Notes: a model not told the origin generated them from the sequence alone. 44,005 nt of DNA from Candidatus Methanophagales archaeon (GCA_030602585.1 JAUVZJ010000012.1:1-44005); one strand, 5' to 3'; shown: positions 34,343 through 43,144, numbered from the stretch's first letter. Numbers and translations are program-made.

Positions 34343-35706
34343 GCTTCAACACCTCTTACATCCACCTTGCCTGTTACAACCTGATGTATTAAAGATTTTT
34401 TATATTCTTCTAAAAGTTTGATTTTCTTTTCTATGAGTTTTATGGCTTTGTCTATTCTGGAAGTGGCTTGGTCTAACAAATTTGCGATGGCGGTTTGGGT
34501 TTGTTTTGGAGGTACAACCATTATAAAATTTTTAACAAAGTCTCCAGACACTCTTTTTTGCCCCGCTGTCCCTTCCATATAAGCCGCTCCCATGACTCTA
34601 AAAAGATGTGTCTTTGTCATATAAAACAAGTATTTTGAATCTATATTATTATGGCCTCTTAGAACATAAAATTCTGTTGTACCAAATCCAAAGCTACATT
34701 TTAAATTCTTAACCAAAGTTCCCTTCCCATTTTCAAAACAGGGGGTAATTTTAGCAACTAAAACATCATTGTCTTCAAAATAAGTATATCCTATTGAAAC
34801 ATCTTGATATTCTGCCATAGATTCTATATCATACTTTCCGTTTTCTGATACTGTTTCCATTGGTAAAAAATTTACTTTTAATTTAGGATTAAACACTGCT
34901 TTTTTTCCCGAAGGATTAACCATTACATTAAACTTCAATCTTCTAACTTCCCACCCTTCTGGAATCTTACCAATCCATTTTATCCCTGAATCCTTTAATT
35001 TTACATTCGGGTCAAGCCCTTTTGTTACAACATGATTTATCAGGGCGGTTCGCTTTTCTTTTAGAAGTGCGATTAGTTTTTTATCTTTCTCAATCAGGGT
35101 ATCAATCTTGGCGGTTTGTTTATCCAAAAAGTTGGCGATGGCGTTTTGGTCTTCGGAATTAGGGACGGGTATTCCGATATTTCCTAAAGTATCACCATTA
35201 ACATGAGGTATCCCCATACCAATTGTTAAATCTCTTAGTAGTGGTTCAAAGGATTTACATAAATACCAAGAAAAATTAGAATTGAAATTTTCAACATTCA
35301 ATTTAACCATGGTAGAAGATAAATAGCCCTTCTTACCTAAAACAAACTCTCCGGCATTTGAGCCATCCCACAGTAATAGCAAATCTCCCTCACTAACCTT
35401 AATTGATTTAGGATCATTGGCACATACTATCCCTTTCCCATTTCCTCTTAAATACTCCATACTTAAATAAGGCAGATATCCTTCCTCATTTGTTTCCTCT
35501 AAATTTTCAGGGATTTTCCCCTTTACATACTTAAATCTAATTTTGTACCTTTCAGCTTCCCACCCCTCAGGAATCTCTCCAATCCATTGAATTCCAGAAT
35601 CCTTGTATTTTGGATAGGGTTTGAGTTTTATATTATTACTTCCTGACGTCTGACTTCTGGAGAACCAATATGCTTTATTAATCCCAGTTTTTACTTTCTC
35701 ATTCAT
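34339..35706 (-). CDS. hsdS: Type I restriction specificity subunit (HsdS)
   Basis: HsdS chooses the DNA sequence that HsdM methylates and HsdR guards. The 455-residue protein has two target-recognition domains, each introduced by a repeated phrase: WIGEIPEGWE near 41-50 and WIGKIPEGWE near 250. Each ends in a coiled-coil spacer (AKIDTLIEKDKKLIALLKEK-type and SRIDKAIKLIEKKIKLLEEY-type, in part). This is the normal two-half-site layout, so a bipartite target is expected. It starts 6 bases after the glycosylase gene and overlaps the DUF262 gene by four. It is separated from hsdM by five genes, which is unusual. Confidence 0.93.
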   Translation of the reverse strand: MNEKVKTGINKAYWFSRSQTSGSNNIKLKPYPKYKDSGIQWIGEIPEGWEAERYKIRFKYVKGKIPENLEETNEEGYLPYLSMEYLRGNGKGIVCANDPKSIKVSEGDLLLLWDGSNAGEFVLGKKGYLSSTMVKLNVENFNSNFSWYLCKSFEPLLRDLTIGMGIPHVNGDTLGNIGIPVPNSEDQNAIANFLDKQTAKIDTLIEKDKKLIALLKEKRTALINHVVTKGLDPNVKLKDSGIKWIGKIPEGWEVRRLKFNVMVNPSGKKAVFNPKLKVNFLPMETVSENGKYDIESMAEYQDVSIGYTYFEDNDVLVAKITPCFENGKGTLVKNLKCSFGFGTTEFYVLRGHNNIDSKYLFYMTKTHLFRVMGAAYMEGTAGQKRVSGDFVKNFIMVVPPKQTQTAIANLLDQATSRIDKAIKLIEKKIKLLEEYKKSLIHQVVTGKVDVRGVEA

Positions 35707-35712
35707 TCTTAT

Positions 35713-36369
35713 TCAACTCCATATAATCGGCGACGGACCATTTATATATCTGCATTCATTTTTTAATAGGCATTTATCACATAAAGGTTTTACGGGTTTG
35801 CATATCAAGGATGTAAAATCCACAATAGCAAATAGTAACTTTCCCGGATTTTTATATTCAAACAATTTTGCAGACAGTTCTACTATTTTCTTTTTTCTTC
35901 TTATCTCACCAGATAAGTTCAGACCGAAATATCTATTTATAAATCTGGCTATATTGCTATCCACAACAGGGGCCGGTTTATTAAAACAAACAGTTGAAAT
36001 TGCACCTGCAACATATTCACCAGCTCCGGGAATTTCTCGCAATTTACCATAATCCTCTGGAAACTCCCCATTATGATTTTCAATGATATATTTAGCAGCT
36101 TCAGAAAAATGTTTTGCCCTCCAGTGAAGACCGAGATGCTCCGTTACCTTTTTGATATCTTTGAAATTGGCTCTTGCGAGAATTTCAATATCTGGATATT
36201 TTTCTATAAATTCGAGATAAACGTGAACTACCTGCTCGGCTTTTGTTCTATGAAGCATAAATTCTGCAATCATAATTCTGTAAGGATCCTTTGTGTGTCG
36301 CCATGGAAAGTCTCTATAATTTTTCTTATACCATAAAAATAATTTGCGACGGATATATTTTTCAATCAT
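35713..36369 (-). CDS. Mig-type T:G mismatch DNA glycosylase (HhH-GPD, iron-sulfur)
   Basis: A 218-residue base-excision enzyme of the endonuclease III/MutY superfamily. It starts with RDFPWRHTKDPYRIMIAEFMLHRT, in part matching the N-terminus I recall for the Methanothermobacter Mig mismatch glycosylase. The helix-hairpin-helix is PGAGEYVAGAI (114-124), with Y119 where EndoIII has lysine and MutY serine, and catalytic D137 18 residues later, as in Mig (Y126, D144). The iron-sulfur loop is C190-X6-C197-X2-C200-X5-C206. Mig removes T from T:G pairs that arise when 5-methylcytosine deaminates. Its place in an operon with a C5 methyltransferase fits exactly that job. It overlaps the response regulator gene by eight bases. 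Confidence 0.85.
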   Translation of the reverse strand: MIEKYIRRKLFLWYKKNYRDFPWRHTKDPYRIMIAEFMLHRTKAEQVVHVYLEFIEKYPDIEILARANFKDIKKVTEHLGLHWRAKHFSEAAKYIIENHNGEFPEDYGKLREIPGAGEYVAGAISTVCFNKPAPVVDSNIARFINRYFGLNLSGEIRRKKKIVELSAKLFEYKNPGKLLFAIVDFTSLICKPVKPLCDKCLLKNECRYINGPSPIIWS

Positions 36370-37486
36370 TTATTAACCTTCTCAGTATTATATCCATATC
36401 AAGATCCGGAGATCCCTGTCTGGCGTAATAAGATGTAAATCTTGCTATGATGTCTTTTAAAAATGGTTCATCAATTGAAGCAACACGATCATAGGAGGTA
36501 AGTTCTTCCTGATCAATTTGGTTTATGTCCTGAAAATCAATCAAGAATCCTGGTATTTGAGTGCCAAATGAAGGCAGATAATGATATCTTCCCTTTGTAT
36601 TTTTTATATATTCTTCTACTTTTTTCTTCTTTGTATTGCTTTGATTTTCGATATATTCGCCAACTTCCGGGATATGACTAAATTTAATTAACTTCGCCAG
36701 TATTATTTTATTGGCATTTCTATAGGATACCCAATTTTCTCCATCTCTTTTTTGTCTCAACTCCATATCACATGCAGGTGTAAGAATCAAAAAATATTCT
36801 TCCGGATCTTTGTCTTTCAAAATATCACCTGTAAAAAAGTCTTTTTTTACCGGAGGCATGATGTACACCTCGGCAGGATGACATTTTTCAAACTTACCTT
36901 CTTCGGTCAGTTTTAAACTTTCGACTAAATGTGCAAGTATGTGCCTCGAAAGAACTTTTTCAATTTTATCTTTATTTTCAACTTCTTTTTTCCAATATTC
37001 CATGTTTTTTGCGATATTTCCCCAGAACACTTTTTGTAGTGTTTCTTCGATAATACCTCTTCTACCCATAATTTTAGTTATTCCTGTTTTGTATATATCA
37101 GTCATCTCTTCCAGAACTTCAATAGTATCTTTTTTTGTTTGCTCATAAACTTTATAGAAGACATTCGGTATCGCCAGATTGCCATCAAGGTCTCCAGGAT
37201 AAGCGGTCAATACGAAAACAGGAAAACGCAAATTGCTTTTTATTTCTTTGATTATTTGTTTGCCTTTACCTTCCATATCATCACTGCCAAGTCTGAGATC
37301 TATAATTGCAGCGTCAAAATCATTAGTTCTGATCTGCTCAAAGCCTTCTTCAAGATTGTTACCGACTTCCGGTATGATTTTTATGTCCGAACCTGTGTTA
37401 AATTCATCTATTGCATCTCTATAAAGTTTTATCTGCCGTTCAGTATCCTCAATGATTATTAGTTTTAGCGTTTCATTTTCTATCAT
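36362..37486 (-). CDS. Response regulator: receiver domain plus unrecognised output domain
   Basis: A 374-residue protein. The receiver domain (about 7-125) has the acidic pair E13-D14, phosphoacceptor D63 (AAIIDLRLG), T94 (FVLTAYPGD) and K112, so it should accept phosphate. The output region (about 130-374) matches no DNA-binding or enzyme domain that I know. Notable phrases are RHILAHL (181-187), HPAEVYIMPPVKKDFFTGDI (203-222) and YFLILTPACD (231-240). The start is ATG 37486, with GGGGAGGGT just upstream; a longer frame to 37561 lies inside the kinase gene. It overlaps the kinase gene by 14 bases, so the pair is made together. It probably controls, or is, the effector of the module. Confidence 0.8.
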   Translation of the reverse strand: MIENETLKLIIIEDTERQIKLYRDAIDEFNTGSDIKIIPEVGNNLEEGFEQIRTNDFDAAIIDLRLGSDDMEGKGKQIIKEIKSNLRFPVFVLTAYPGDLDGNLAIPNVFYKVYEQTKKDTIEVLEEMTDIYKTGITKIMGRRGIIEETLQKVFWGNIAKNMEYWKKEVENKDKIEKVLSRHILAHLVESLKLTEEGKFEKCHPAEVYIMPPVKKDFFTGDILKDKDPEEYFLILTPACDMELRQKRDGENWVSYRNANKIILAKLIKFSHIPEVGEYIENQSNTKKKKVEEYIKNTKGRYHYLPSFGTQIPGFLIDFQDINQIDQEELTSYDRVASIDEPFLKDIIARFTSYYARQGSPDLDMDIILRRLIND

Positions 37487-39635
37487 TTTTACCCTCCCCT
37501 GCTGGAAGCTCAATTCTGAAGTATGCGCCTTCAGGATCATAAAGCGCCCGAAGAACACCATTATTTCTTTCTATTGTCTCGCCTGCAATCGCCAGTCCCA
37601 ATCCAGTACCCCCGGGTTTGGTGGAAAAACCGGGCTCAAAAATGAGACCATCTTTAATATGCTTCTCAGGAATACCGGGACCATTATCTCTATAATCTAT
37701 AATCACTTTTTTATCTTCATGCTGCGAAGAGATAGTAATTTGCCTCTCTTTCTTGTCACCTGACATTGGCAACCAGTATAGACTATTATCAATGAGGTTT
37801 GTAAGGGCGATGTAAAAATCCTGTTCCCATCCCCGGAAAGTTACTTCTGGAGTAACTTCGTTAGTAAATTTTATCTTTTTTCCACGGAGTTCACTTTTAA
37901 ATAACTCTTCCGCTCTTTTTACTACATTGTAAACATTAATATTTTTTTTCTCCCCCCGCTTCCTGACAGCCAGAGGATCAAGGCGATTAAAGAGGTCTAT
38001 TAAAAGAATAGATTCCTTCCTTGTATCATCAAGCCGGTCAATTATTTTTTCGAGGAGATGAGTATTATATTCTTCCTGCAACTCTTTTATCCACCTTTCA
38101 ATACGAGGAGACTGTTCCTTGAGATATTTCAAAGGCTTACGCCCCTCATGCATAATAACCATAATTATTTTACCAAGTGTTACCTGACCCTGATACATGG
38201 CTACTGTGCCCTTTATTTTTTCAAGAATATCAGCTTTCTTTTTCTCGGTTTTTGATATAATATTTTCTACTTGTGTTGATGTTTTGAGGTCTACATTGCC
38301 TTTTCTTAGCACTCCTTTAACAGACTTTTTAAGTGGCCCAAAATCAAAAAGTGCATTAAGCTCCTTCTCGATCTTTGCTGTAGTTCTACCACGGCCAGTT
38401 TTCTTTCTGAAATTAAACCTTCGCTCCTCGAGCTGTGCAAGACATTTTCTGGCTATCCCTACCAGCCCCGTATAATAATTATTTTCTTTCAATCCATCCC
38501 GTGCACTTTTTTCTTCAAGGTGTGATATCTCTTCATCGGCAATGGTTATGAAGCCAGCAATTTGATTACTGCCGATTCTCAAAGATGGATTTTGTACTCT
38601 TTCTTTATCAAGCTGTAACCAGTCGTATCCTGGTTCGCCATAAGGTCTGATACGAAAACCATTTCGGTAAACACTCACTCCACAAAGTTCATTGAGAAGT
38701 TGCCTTGTTTCACTTTTACCAAGATATTTTCCAGTATCTGGATCTTTTAATCCTCTGCTTATCAGATTTTCTATTGCATCTACTTCGCGGTCAAAAACCC
38801 TGAAATCCAGCTCAAGAGGTCCGCATAACATTCCTTTATCAAGAATAACATGAAAGTTTATTTTCTCTCCGGGAATATTTTTTTCGACCTGATTTTCATA
38901 AACCAGAGAAACATTTCCCCTTTCATCTACTTTCCCGGATAATCTGTAATCAAATAATTCTAACATTGGAAAAGGCTCTATCTTTTTCTTTGTGTTATCA
39001 TAATTTTCGATACCTGTATTGTTGAATTCAATTTCAATATGAAAATTTTCTTTTTCCCTGATTGGTGATACAAGCTTTCTTAATTCTTTTATGAGAAGTT
39101 CCATCTCCTTTTCTCCCCATTCTGATGCCTTTTCATGTGGTTCAATAGTTAATTCTGTTCCCGGGGTTTTCGCTGTATTGCTTAATTCTACCAAAATTTC
39201 TATTTCATCAAGGTACTTTTTTGCACTAAAAATGCTCCAGTCAATTAAAACCATAGTCTTCATGCCTGATTGATCCGTTGTTTCCATGAAAAGGTCATCC
39301 CCAAGTATGGAAGTAGCAAACCTTCCTATACCCTTTCTTCCCTGCATATAGCGGCCACTAGGACTCTTTCTTCTGGTTAATTTATCTCCTGTTGCTGGAA
39401 CCATCCATTTGTTAACAACCGTTTTATAATCCATTCCATGACCATCATCTTTAATTATTATTTTTGCCTTTCTTGCATCTGCCAGATCGATAAATTTCAA
39501 TTCCACATTGTTTGCATCAGCATCGTACGCATTTTTTATCAATTCAATTACTGCAGCATACACATCTTTGATAATTTTATCACCAATAGTCCGGATTAAC
39601 CTTGCTGAGGGCCTGAACACAAGTTTTTCTTTCAT
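37473..39635 (-). CDS. Double-GHKL protein: MORC/Hsp90-like ATPase fused to histidine kinase-like core
   Basis: A soluble 720-residue protein with two separate ATP-binding GHKL domains. The N-terminal one (about 10-260) has the N-box ELIKNAYDAD (31-40), DDGHGM (63-68) and GRKGIGRFA (99-107), like MORC, MutL and Hsp90. A middle helical region ends in an H-box-like phrase with H496 (M-H-E-G-R-K-P-L). The C-terminal kinase ATPase has NLIDNSLYWLP (613-623), DNGPGIP (650-656), the EPGFSTKPGG F-box and GTGLGLAI (676-683). There is no membrane helix. It overlaps the methyltransferase gene by four bases and the response regulator by 14. I infer an intracellular sensor of DNA state or stress that phosphorylates the neighbouring receiver. 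Confidence 0.85.
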   Translation of the reverse strand: MKEKLVFRPSARLIRTIGDKIIKDVYAAVIELIKNAYDADANNVELKFIDLADARKAKIIIKDDGHGMDYKTVVNKWMVPATGDKLTRRKSPSGRYMQGRKGIGRFATSILGDDLFMETTDQSGMKTMVLIDWSIFSAKKYLDEIEILVELSNTAKTPGTELTIEPHEKASEWGEKEMELLIKELRKLVSPIREKENFHIEIEFNNTGIENYDNTKKKIEPFPMLELFDYRLSGKVDERGNVSLVYENQVEKNIPGEKINFHVILDKGMLCGPLELDFRVFDREVDAIENLISRGLKDPDTGKYLGKSETRQLLNELCGVSVYRNGFRIRPYGEPGYDWLQLDKERVQNPSLRIGSNQIAGFITIADEEISHLEEKSARDGLKENNYYTGLVGIARKCLAQLEERRFNFRKKTGRGRTTAKIEKELNALFDFGPLKKSVKGVLRKGNVDLKTSTQVENIISKTEKKKADILEKIKGTVAMYQGQVTLGKIIMVIMHEGRKPLKYLKEQSPRIERWIKELQEEYNTHLLEKIIDRLDDTRKESILLIDLFNRLDPLAVRKRGEKKNINVYNVVKRAEELFKSELRGKKIKFTNEVTPEVTFRGWEQDFYIALTNLIDNSLYWLPMSGDKKERQITISSQHEDKKVIIDYRDNGPGIPEKHIKDGLIFEPGFSTKPGGTGLGLAIAGETIERNNGVLRALYDPEGAYFRIELPAGEGKNDRK

Positions 39636-40885
39636 AAAACCACCTTTTTGATTTCCCGTGCAATTTTTTCAGCCAGCAGGGGGGGGACAGCATTTCCTAT
39701 CTGTCTGAACTTCGCTGTCATTGGTCCTTCAAAATAATAGTTATCGGGAAAAGATTGTAACCTGGCTGCTTCTCTTACTGAAATTGAGCGAAGTTGTTTT
39801 ATGTCGGGATGAATGTAATAATGACCATCTTTAGCAAGATGTGCAACCACAGTATGTGCACAGGGCAAATCTTCAGCAACAACCTTAAACCTATCAAGGA
39901 AAGATTTCTGATTGCGATGAGTTCTATACTTTTCAGGAATATCCGTATACATGAGCCGTTTTTTATGTTTTTCCCACATTTCTATAGCCATGCGATATAT
40001 TTCTCTATCTCTGTCATTGATTTTCCTTGTGATATGGAGAGTTAAAAAATCTTCTTTAGAACGCAGTCTATATTTTTTAAGATATGGGTTTTGCTCCGAT
40101 GTATAGTTGCCATATATAATTTTCTCGCCGAACAGTAAAGGAGGTAGATCTACCAGAATATCTCTTACTTTATAATTCGTAATCTCTTCATTCTTTTTAA
40201 ATTCGGGATAATGGAAATCAAGCTCTTTTCTCCACCCTATTACTATAACTCTTTTTCTATTCTGAAGCACACCAGAATCATAGGCATTTAGAATTTTATA
40301 ATCCACCGCATAGCCGGTACTTTCAAAATGTTTTTTTACATCTTCCCAGAGCCTGCCATTACCTGCAGACAGAAGTCCCGGAACATTTTCAAAAACAAAA
40401 ACTTCAGGTTCAAATTTCTTTAAAAACTCAGCATACAATTTATAAAGATAATTTCTTGAATCATTTTCCATATTGTATGGATCCCTTGCTCTCCCAACAA
40501 GAGAATATGCCTGACAGGGTGGTCCTCCGGCAATTACTTTTATTTTTTCCAGACCCAATCTCATAAGGTTCTCTTCAATTTTTTCAAATAAAATAGCAAG
40601 GTTCTCTTTTTTGATCTCTTCATCTATTACCATAAATGGGTAGTTCTCAGGAAGATAGGAATACAATTCATTGCGGGATATTTGTCCTTTTAAATAGGTA
40701 CGATACACAGAAAGTTTATTTTCTTTCTTTAAATAGTGATAGGTAAGCCGGGTTTTTGTTGTTAATGATGCGTATTTATCCATTTCTATATGTGTTACGG
40801 GAATAAAGCCAGCTCTCAAAAATCCTTCAGCAAGTCCACCTGCACCTGCAAAAAGTTCCATATATGTAAGTTGTCCAGCCATCAT
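39632..40885 (-). CDS. DNA (cytosine-5-)-methyltransferase
   Basis: A 417-residue C5 methyltransferase that would make 5-methylcytosine in a target sequence. Motif I ELFAGAGGLAEGF (10-22), motif IV GGPPCQAYS with catalytic C124, motif VI ENV (166-168), motif VIII QNRKRVIVIGW, and motifs IX-X (REAARLQSFPDNY and RQIGNAVPPLLAEKIA) are all present in the normal order, so it should be active. The target-recognition part lies near 230-340 and its sequence specificity cannot be inferred by eye. Its ATG overlaps the winged-helix gene by four bases. No cognate C5 restriction enzyme gene or Vsr nuclease is seen nearby; a T:G glycosylase is present instead. Confidence 0.95.
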   Translation of the reverse strand: MMAGQLTYMELFAGAGGLAEGFLRAGFIPVTHIEMDKYASLTTKTRLTYHYLKKENKLSVYRTYLKGQISRNELYSYLPENYPFMVIDEEIKKENLAILFEKIEENLMRLGLEKIKVIAGGPPCQAYSLVGRARDPYNMENDSRNYLYKLYAEFLKKFEPEVFVFENVPGLLSAGNGRLWEDVKKHFESTGYAVDYKILNAYDSGVLQNRKRVIVIGWRKELDFHYPEFKKNEEITNYKVRDILVDLPPLLFGEKIIYGNYTSEQNPYLKKYRLRSKEDFLTLHITRKINDRDREIYRMAIEMWEKHKKRLMYTDIPEKYRTHRNQKSFLDRFKVVAEDLPCAHTVVAHLAKDGHYYIHPDIKQLRSISVREAARLQSFPDNYYFEGPMTAKFRQIGNAVPPLLAEKIAREIKKVVL

Positions 40886-41124
40886 TCTATCACTCCCCTA
40901 TGTACGCCCTTAGCAGGGCCAACTCTTTTAATAATTCCTTTTTCTTTAAGATTATTTAAATTCCATTCAATACCCTTCACAGTAATTCCCGGCATTTCTG
41001 CCAATTCACCTCTTGTTATTTCGGGAGTATTTTTCATTAAACCTATAAGTTTATCCATAATTTTTTTCCTGGTTTTTTCCGCATCACCAGTTTTCAGGAT
41101 AAGTTCAAAATCTTTCTCATTCAT
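40882..41124 (-). CDS. Small winged-helix DNA-binding protein
   Basis: An 80-residue protein that is essentially one winged helix-turn-helix: TRGELAEMPGITVKGIEWNLNNLKEKGIIKRVGP (in part), with the recognition helix near 47-60 and a Gly-Pro wing. This resembles the winged helix found at the C-terminus of archaeal and bacterial AAA-type and HATPase regulators, here free-standing. AAGGAGGGG inside the end of hsdM is its ribosome site and the ATG is one base after the hsdM stop. It overlaps the C5 methyltransferase by four bases. A role as controller of the operon is plausible, as for C proteins of other restriction systems, but is inferred. Confidence 0.75.
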   Translation of the reverse strand: MNEKDFELILKTGDAEKTRKKIMDKLIGLMKNTPEITRGELAEMPGITVKGIEWNLNNLKEKGIIKRVGPAKGVHRGVIE

Positions 41125-41125
41125 T

Positions 41126-43144
41126 CTACAACCCCTCCTTCAAAAACTCCTGAATCTCACCAGTAACCTCTTTAATGCCTTTTTCAATCTCCTCCAATGA
41201 CCTTGGTGGTTTGTATTCATAAAAATATTTTGTAAAGTTAATCTCATAGCCAATTTTATCCTTTTTTCTGTCCATCCACGCATCTGGATAATAGGGCTTA
41301 ACCTCTTTTTCAAAATATTCCTCTATGTCTTGCTTTAACGGAATCTTCTCAGAATCTCTTAAATTTGAGTCTGGCAACTTATTGCCTTTTTTATCCAGAA
41401 CATAATCAGCAGTATCGTCATGCTCAGACAAAGCAAGAATAATATTTTTTATAAAATTTGGTGATAAATCAAATCCTTCCAACGCTTCTTTAACTCTGAC
41501 TTCAAATTCATCCCAATTCTTGTATAAATTATTTCCAATCGCTTTTAAGGCATTAATAATCTGTTCTTGTTTCTTCTTTCCTTCTTCCTCTTCTTTCAGT
41601 TTTAATTCAGGATATTTCTTTTTACTCTCAGCCAACTTTCTAAAAACAGGAATTGAATAAAGATTCTCAAGCCTTTCTTCCGTGACTTGATAATTCAACT
41701 GCAAAGGTCTTTCAACAATGACTTTGGTATATCCAAATACTTCATTATCAAAGATTTTACAATATTTGTTTTCTTCAAATTTGTCATACAACTCAACAAT
41801 CTCCTTATTATCGTCAGCAGAAAGATAATTCCTTTTATTTCCTAAACTTTTCCGCATTTTTTTAAAGAAAGAAGTAGCATCAATCAACTGTATCTTTCCA
41901 ACTCTTTCTGAAGGTTTTTCATTAGTCAATACCCAAATATATGTATGAATGCCCGTATTGAAAAACAATTGATCTGGTAATGCAATTATTGCTTCAACGA
42001 AATCAAAATCATTCTCAATCATCCATTTTCTTATATCGCTTTCTCCCTGCCCGGCATCCCCCGTAAACAATGGGGAGCCGTTTGTAATCACAGCAATTCG
42101 TGATTTTTCCTTTAATTTCATCTTAGAAATCATGTGCTGCAAGAATAACAACTGCCCGTCATTTATCCGCGGTAGTCCCGCTCCAAACCTTCCTCCAAAC
42201 CCCTTTTCGGCTTCGTTTTTTACTGCATCTGCATCCTGCTCCCATTTTCTCCCGTAAGGAGGATTAGAAATGATAAAATCAAATTTATCATCATGGAATT
42301 GGTCTTTTGAAAGCGTGCTGAAAGGACCCTTGATATTCTTATCGTTCTCTCCTTTCATCAGCATATCTGCCTTACAAATGGCATAAATCTCTGGATTAAC
42401 TTCTTGTCCAAATAAAACAACATCAACATCCTTATTTATACTCGTGATAAAATCTTCACAACTTGTGAGCATGCCCCCTGTACCACAGGCAGGGTCATAC
42501 ACGGTTTTGATAATATTCTTCTGTTTCAGATTCTCGCCATTCTCAACAAAAATTAACTTGGTCATTACTTTAACAACATCTCGGGGAGTAAAGTGCTCTC
42601 CTGCTTCCTCATTTGACTGCTCTGCAAATTTTCTAATTAACTCTTCAAAAATAGTTCCCATTTCATGATTAGAAACAATATCCGGATGGAGGTCAACTTT
42701 TGATTCTGAGAATTTTTTAATTAACCGAAATAAAAGATCTGCTTTAGCCAATTCTCTGATACGCTCTTTAATTTTAAAGTTCTCAAAAATATCTTGAACA
42801 TTGCCGCTATAACAGTCAAGATAATGCATTAAATTCTGTTCAATATGTTCCGGGTCTTCAAGCAACGCCTTAAAATCGTATTCTGAATAAGTATAAAACC
42901 CTAATGGATTCCCATTTTTATCCTTTGCAACACTTAGAAGAACAGGTTCCATATTTTCAAACAGGCCTTTGTATTTGTTGTAAGCTTCAAGAACTGCTTT
43001 TTTTGAATCACTTAAAGCACAATCAAATCGTTTAAGAACAGTAAAAGGGAGGATTACTTTTTGATATTCGTTTCTTTTATATACACCTCTCAACAAATCT
43101 GCCAGGTCCCAGATAAAGCTAATCTTTTCTTGAAAATTACTCAT
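41126..43144 (-). CDS. hsdM: Type I modification methylase subunit (HsdM)
   Basis: HsdM is the adenine-N6 methyltransferase of type I restriction-modification. The 672-residue protein has the helical HsdM_N domain (about 8-145), then the catalytic domain with HFTPRDVV (184-191), SAM-binding DPACGTGG (217-224) and the adenine motif NPPY (294-297). The long C-terminal region (about 460-672) contacts HsdS. A GAGGGTG ribosome site at 43152-43158 precedes the ATG. It is the first gene of the nine-gene operon. Type I hsdM is normally next to hsdS; here a five-gene module separates them. Confidence 0.95.
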   Translation of the reverse strand: MSNFQEKISFIWDLADLLRGVYKRNEYQKVILPFTVLKRFDCALSDSKKAVLEAYNKYKGLFENMEPVLLSVAKDKNGNPLGFYTYSEYDFKALLEDPEHIEQNLMHYLDCYSGNVQDIFENFKIKERIRELAKADLLFRLIKKFSESKVDLHPDIVSNHEMGTIFEELIRKFAEQSNEEAGEHFTPRDVVKVMTKLIFVENGENLKQKNIIKTVYDPACGTGGMLTSCEDFITSINKDVDVVLFGQEVNPEIYAICKADMLMKGENDKNIKGPFSTLSKDQFHDDKFDFIISNPPYGRKWEQDADAVKNEAEKGFGGRFGAGLPRINDGQLLFLQHMISKMKLKEKSRIAVITNGSPLFTGDAGQGESDIRKWMIENDFDFVEAIIALPDQLFFNTGIHTYIWVLTNEKPSERVGKIQLIDATSFFKKMRKSLGNKRNYLSADDNKEIVELYDKFEENKYCKIFDNEVFGYTKVIVERPLQLNYQVTEERLENLYSIPVFRKLAESKKKYPELKLKEEEEGKKKQEQIINALKAIGNNLYKNWDEFEVRVKEALEGFDLSPNFIKNIILALSEHDDTADYVLDKKGNKLPDSNLRDSEKIPLKQDIEEYFEKEVKPYYPDAWMDRKKDKIGYEINFTKYFYEYKPPRSLEEIEKGIKEVTGEIQEFLKEGL

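Noticed and set aside
35713-36369. Ordinary endonuclease III or MutY
   Set aside because: EndoIII has Lys and MutY Ser at the position of Y119, and MutY's C-terminal domain is absent. The Tyr-Asp pair follows Mig.
36362-39635. Detocs phage-defence system
   Set aside because: Detocs kinases carry TPR sensors and its regulator has a known effector arrangement; here the sensor is a MORC-like ATPase and a DNA methylase is coupled to it.
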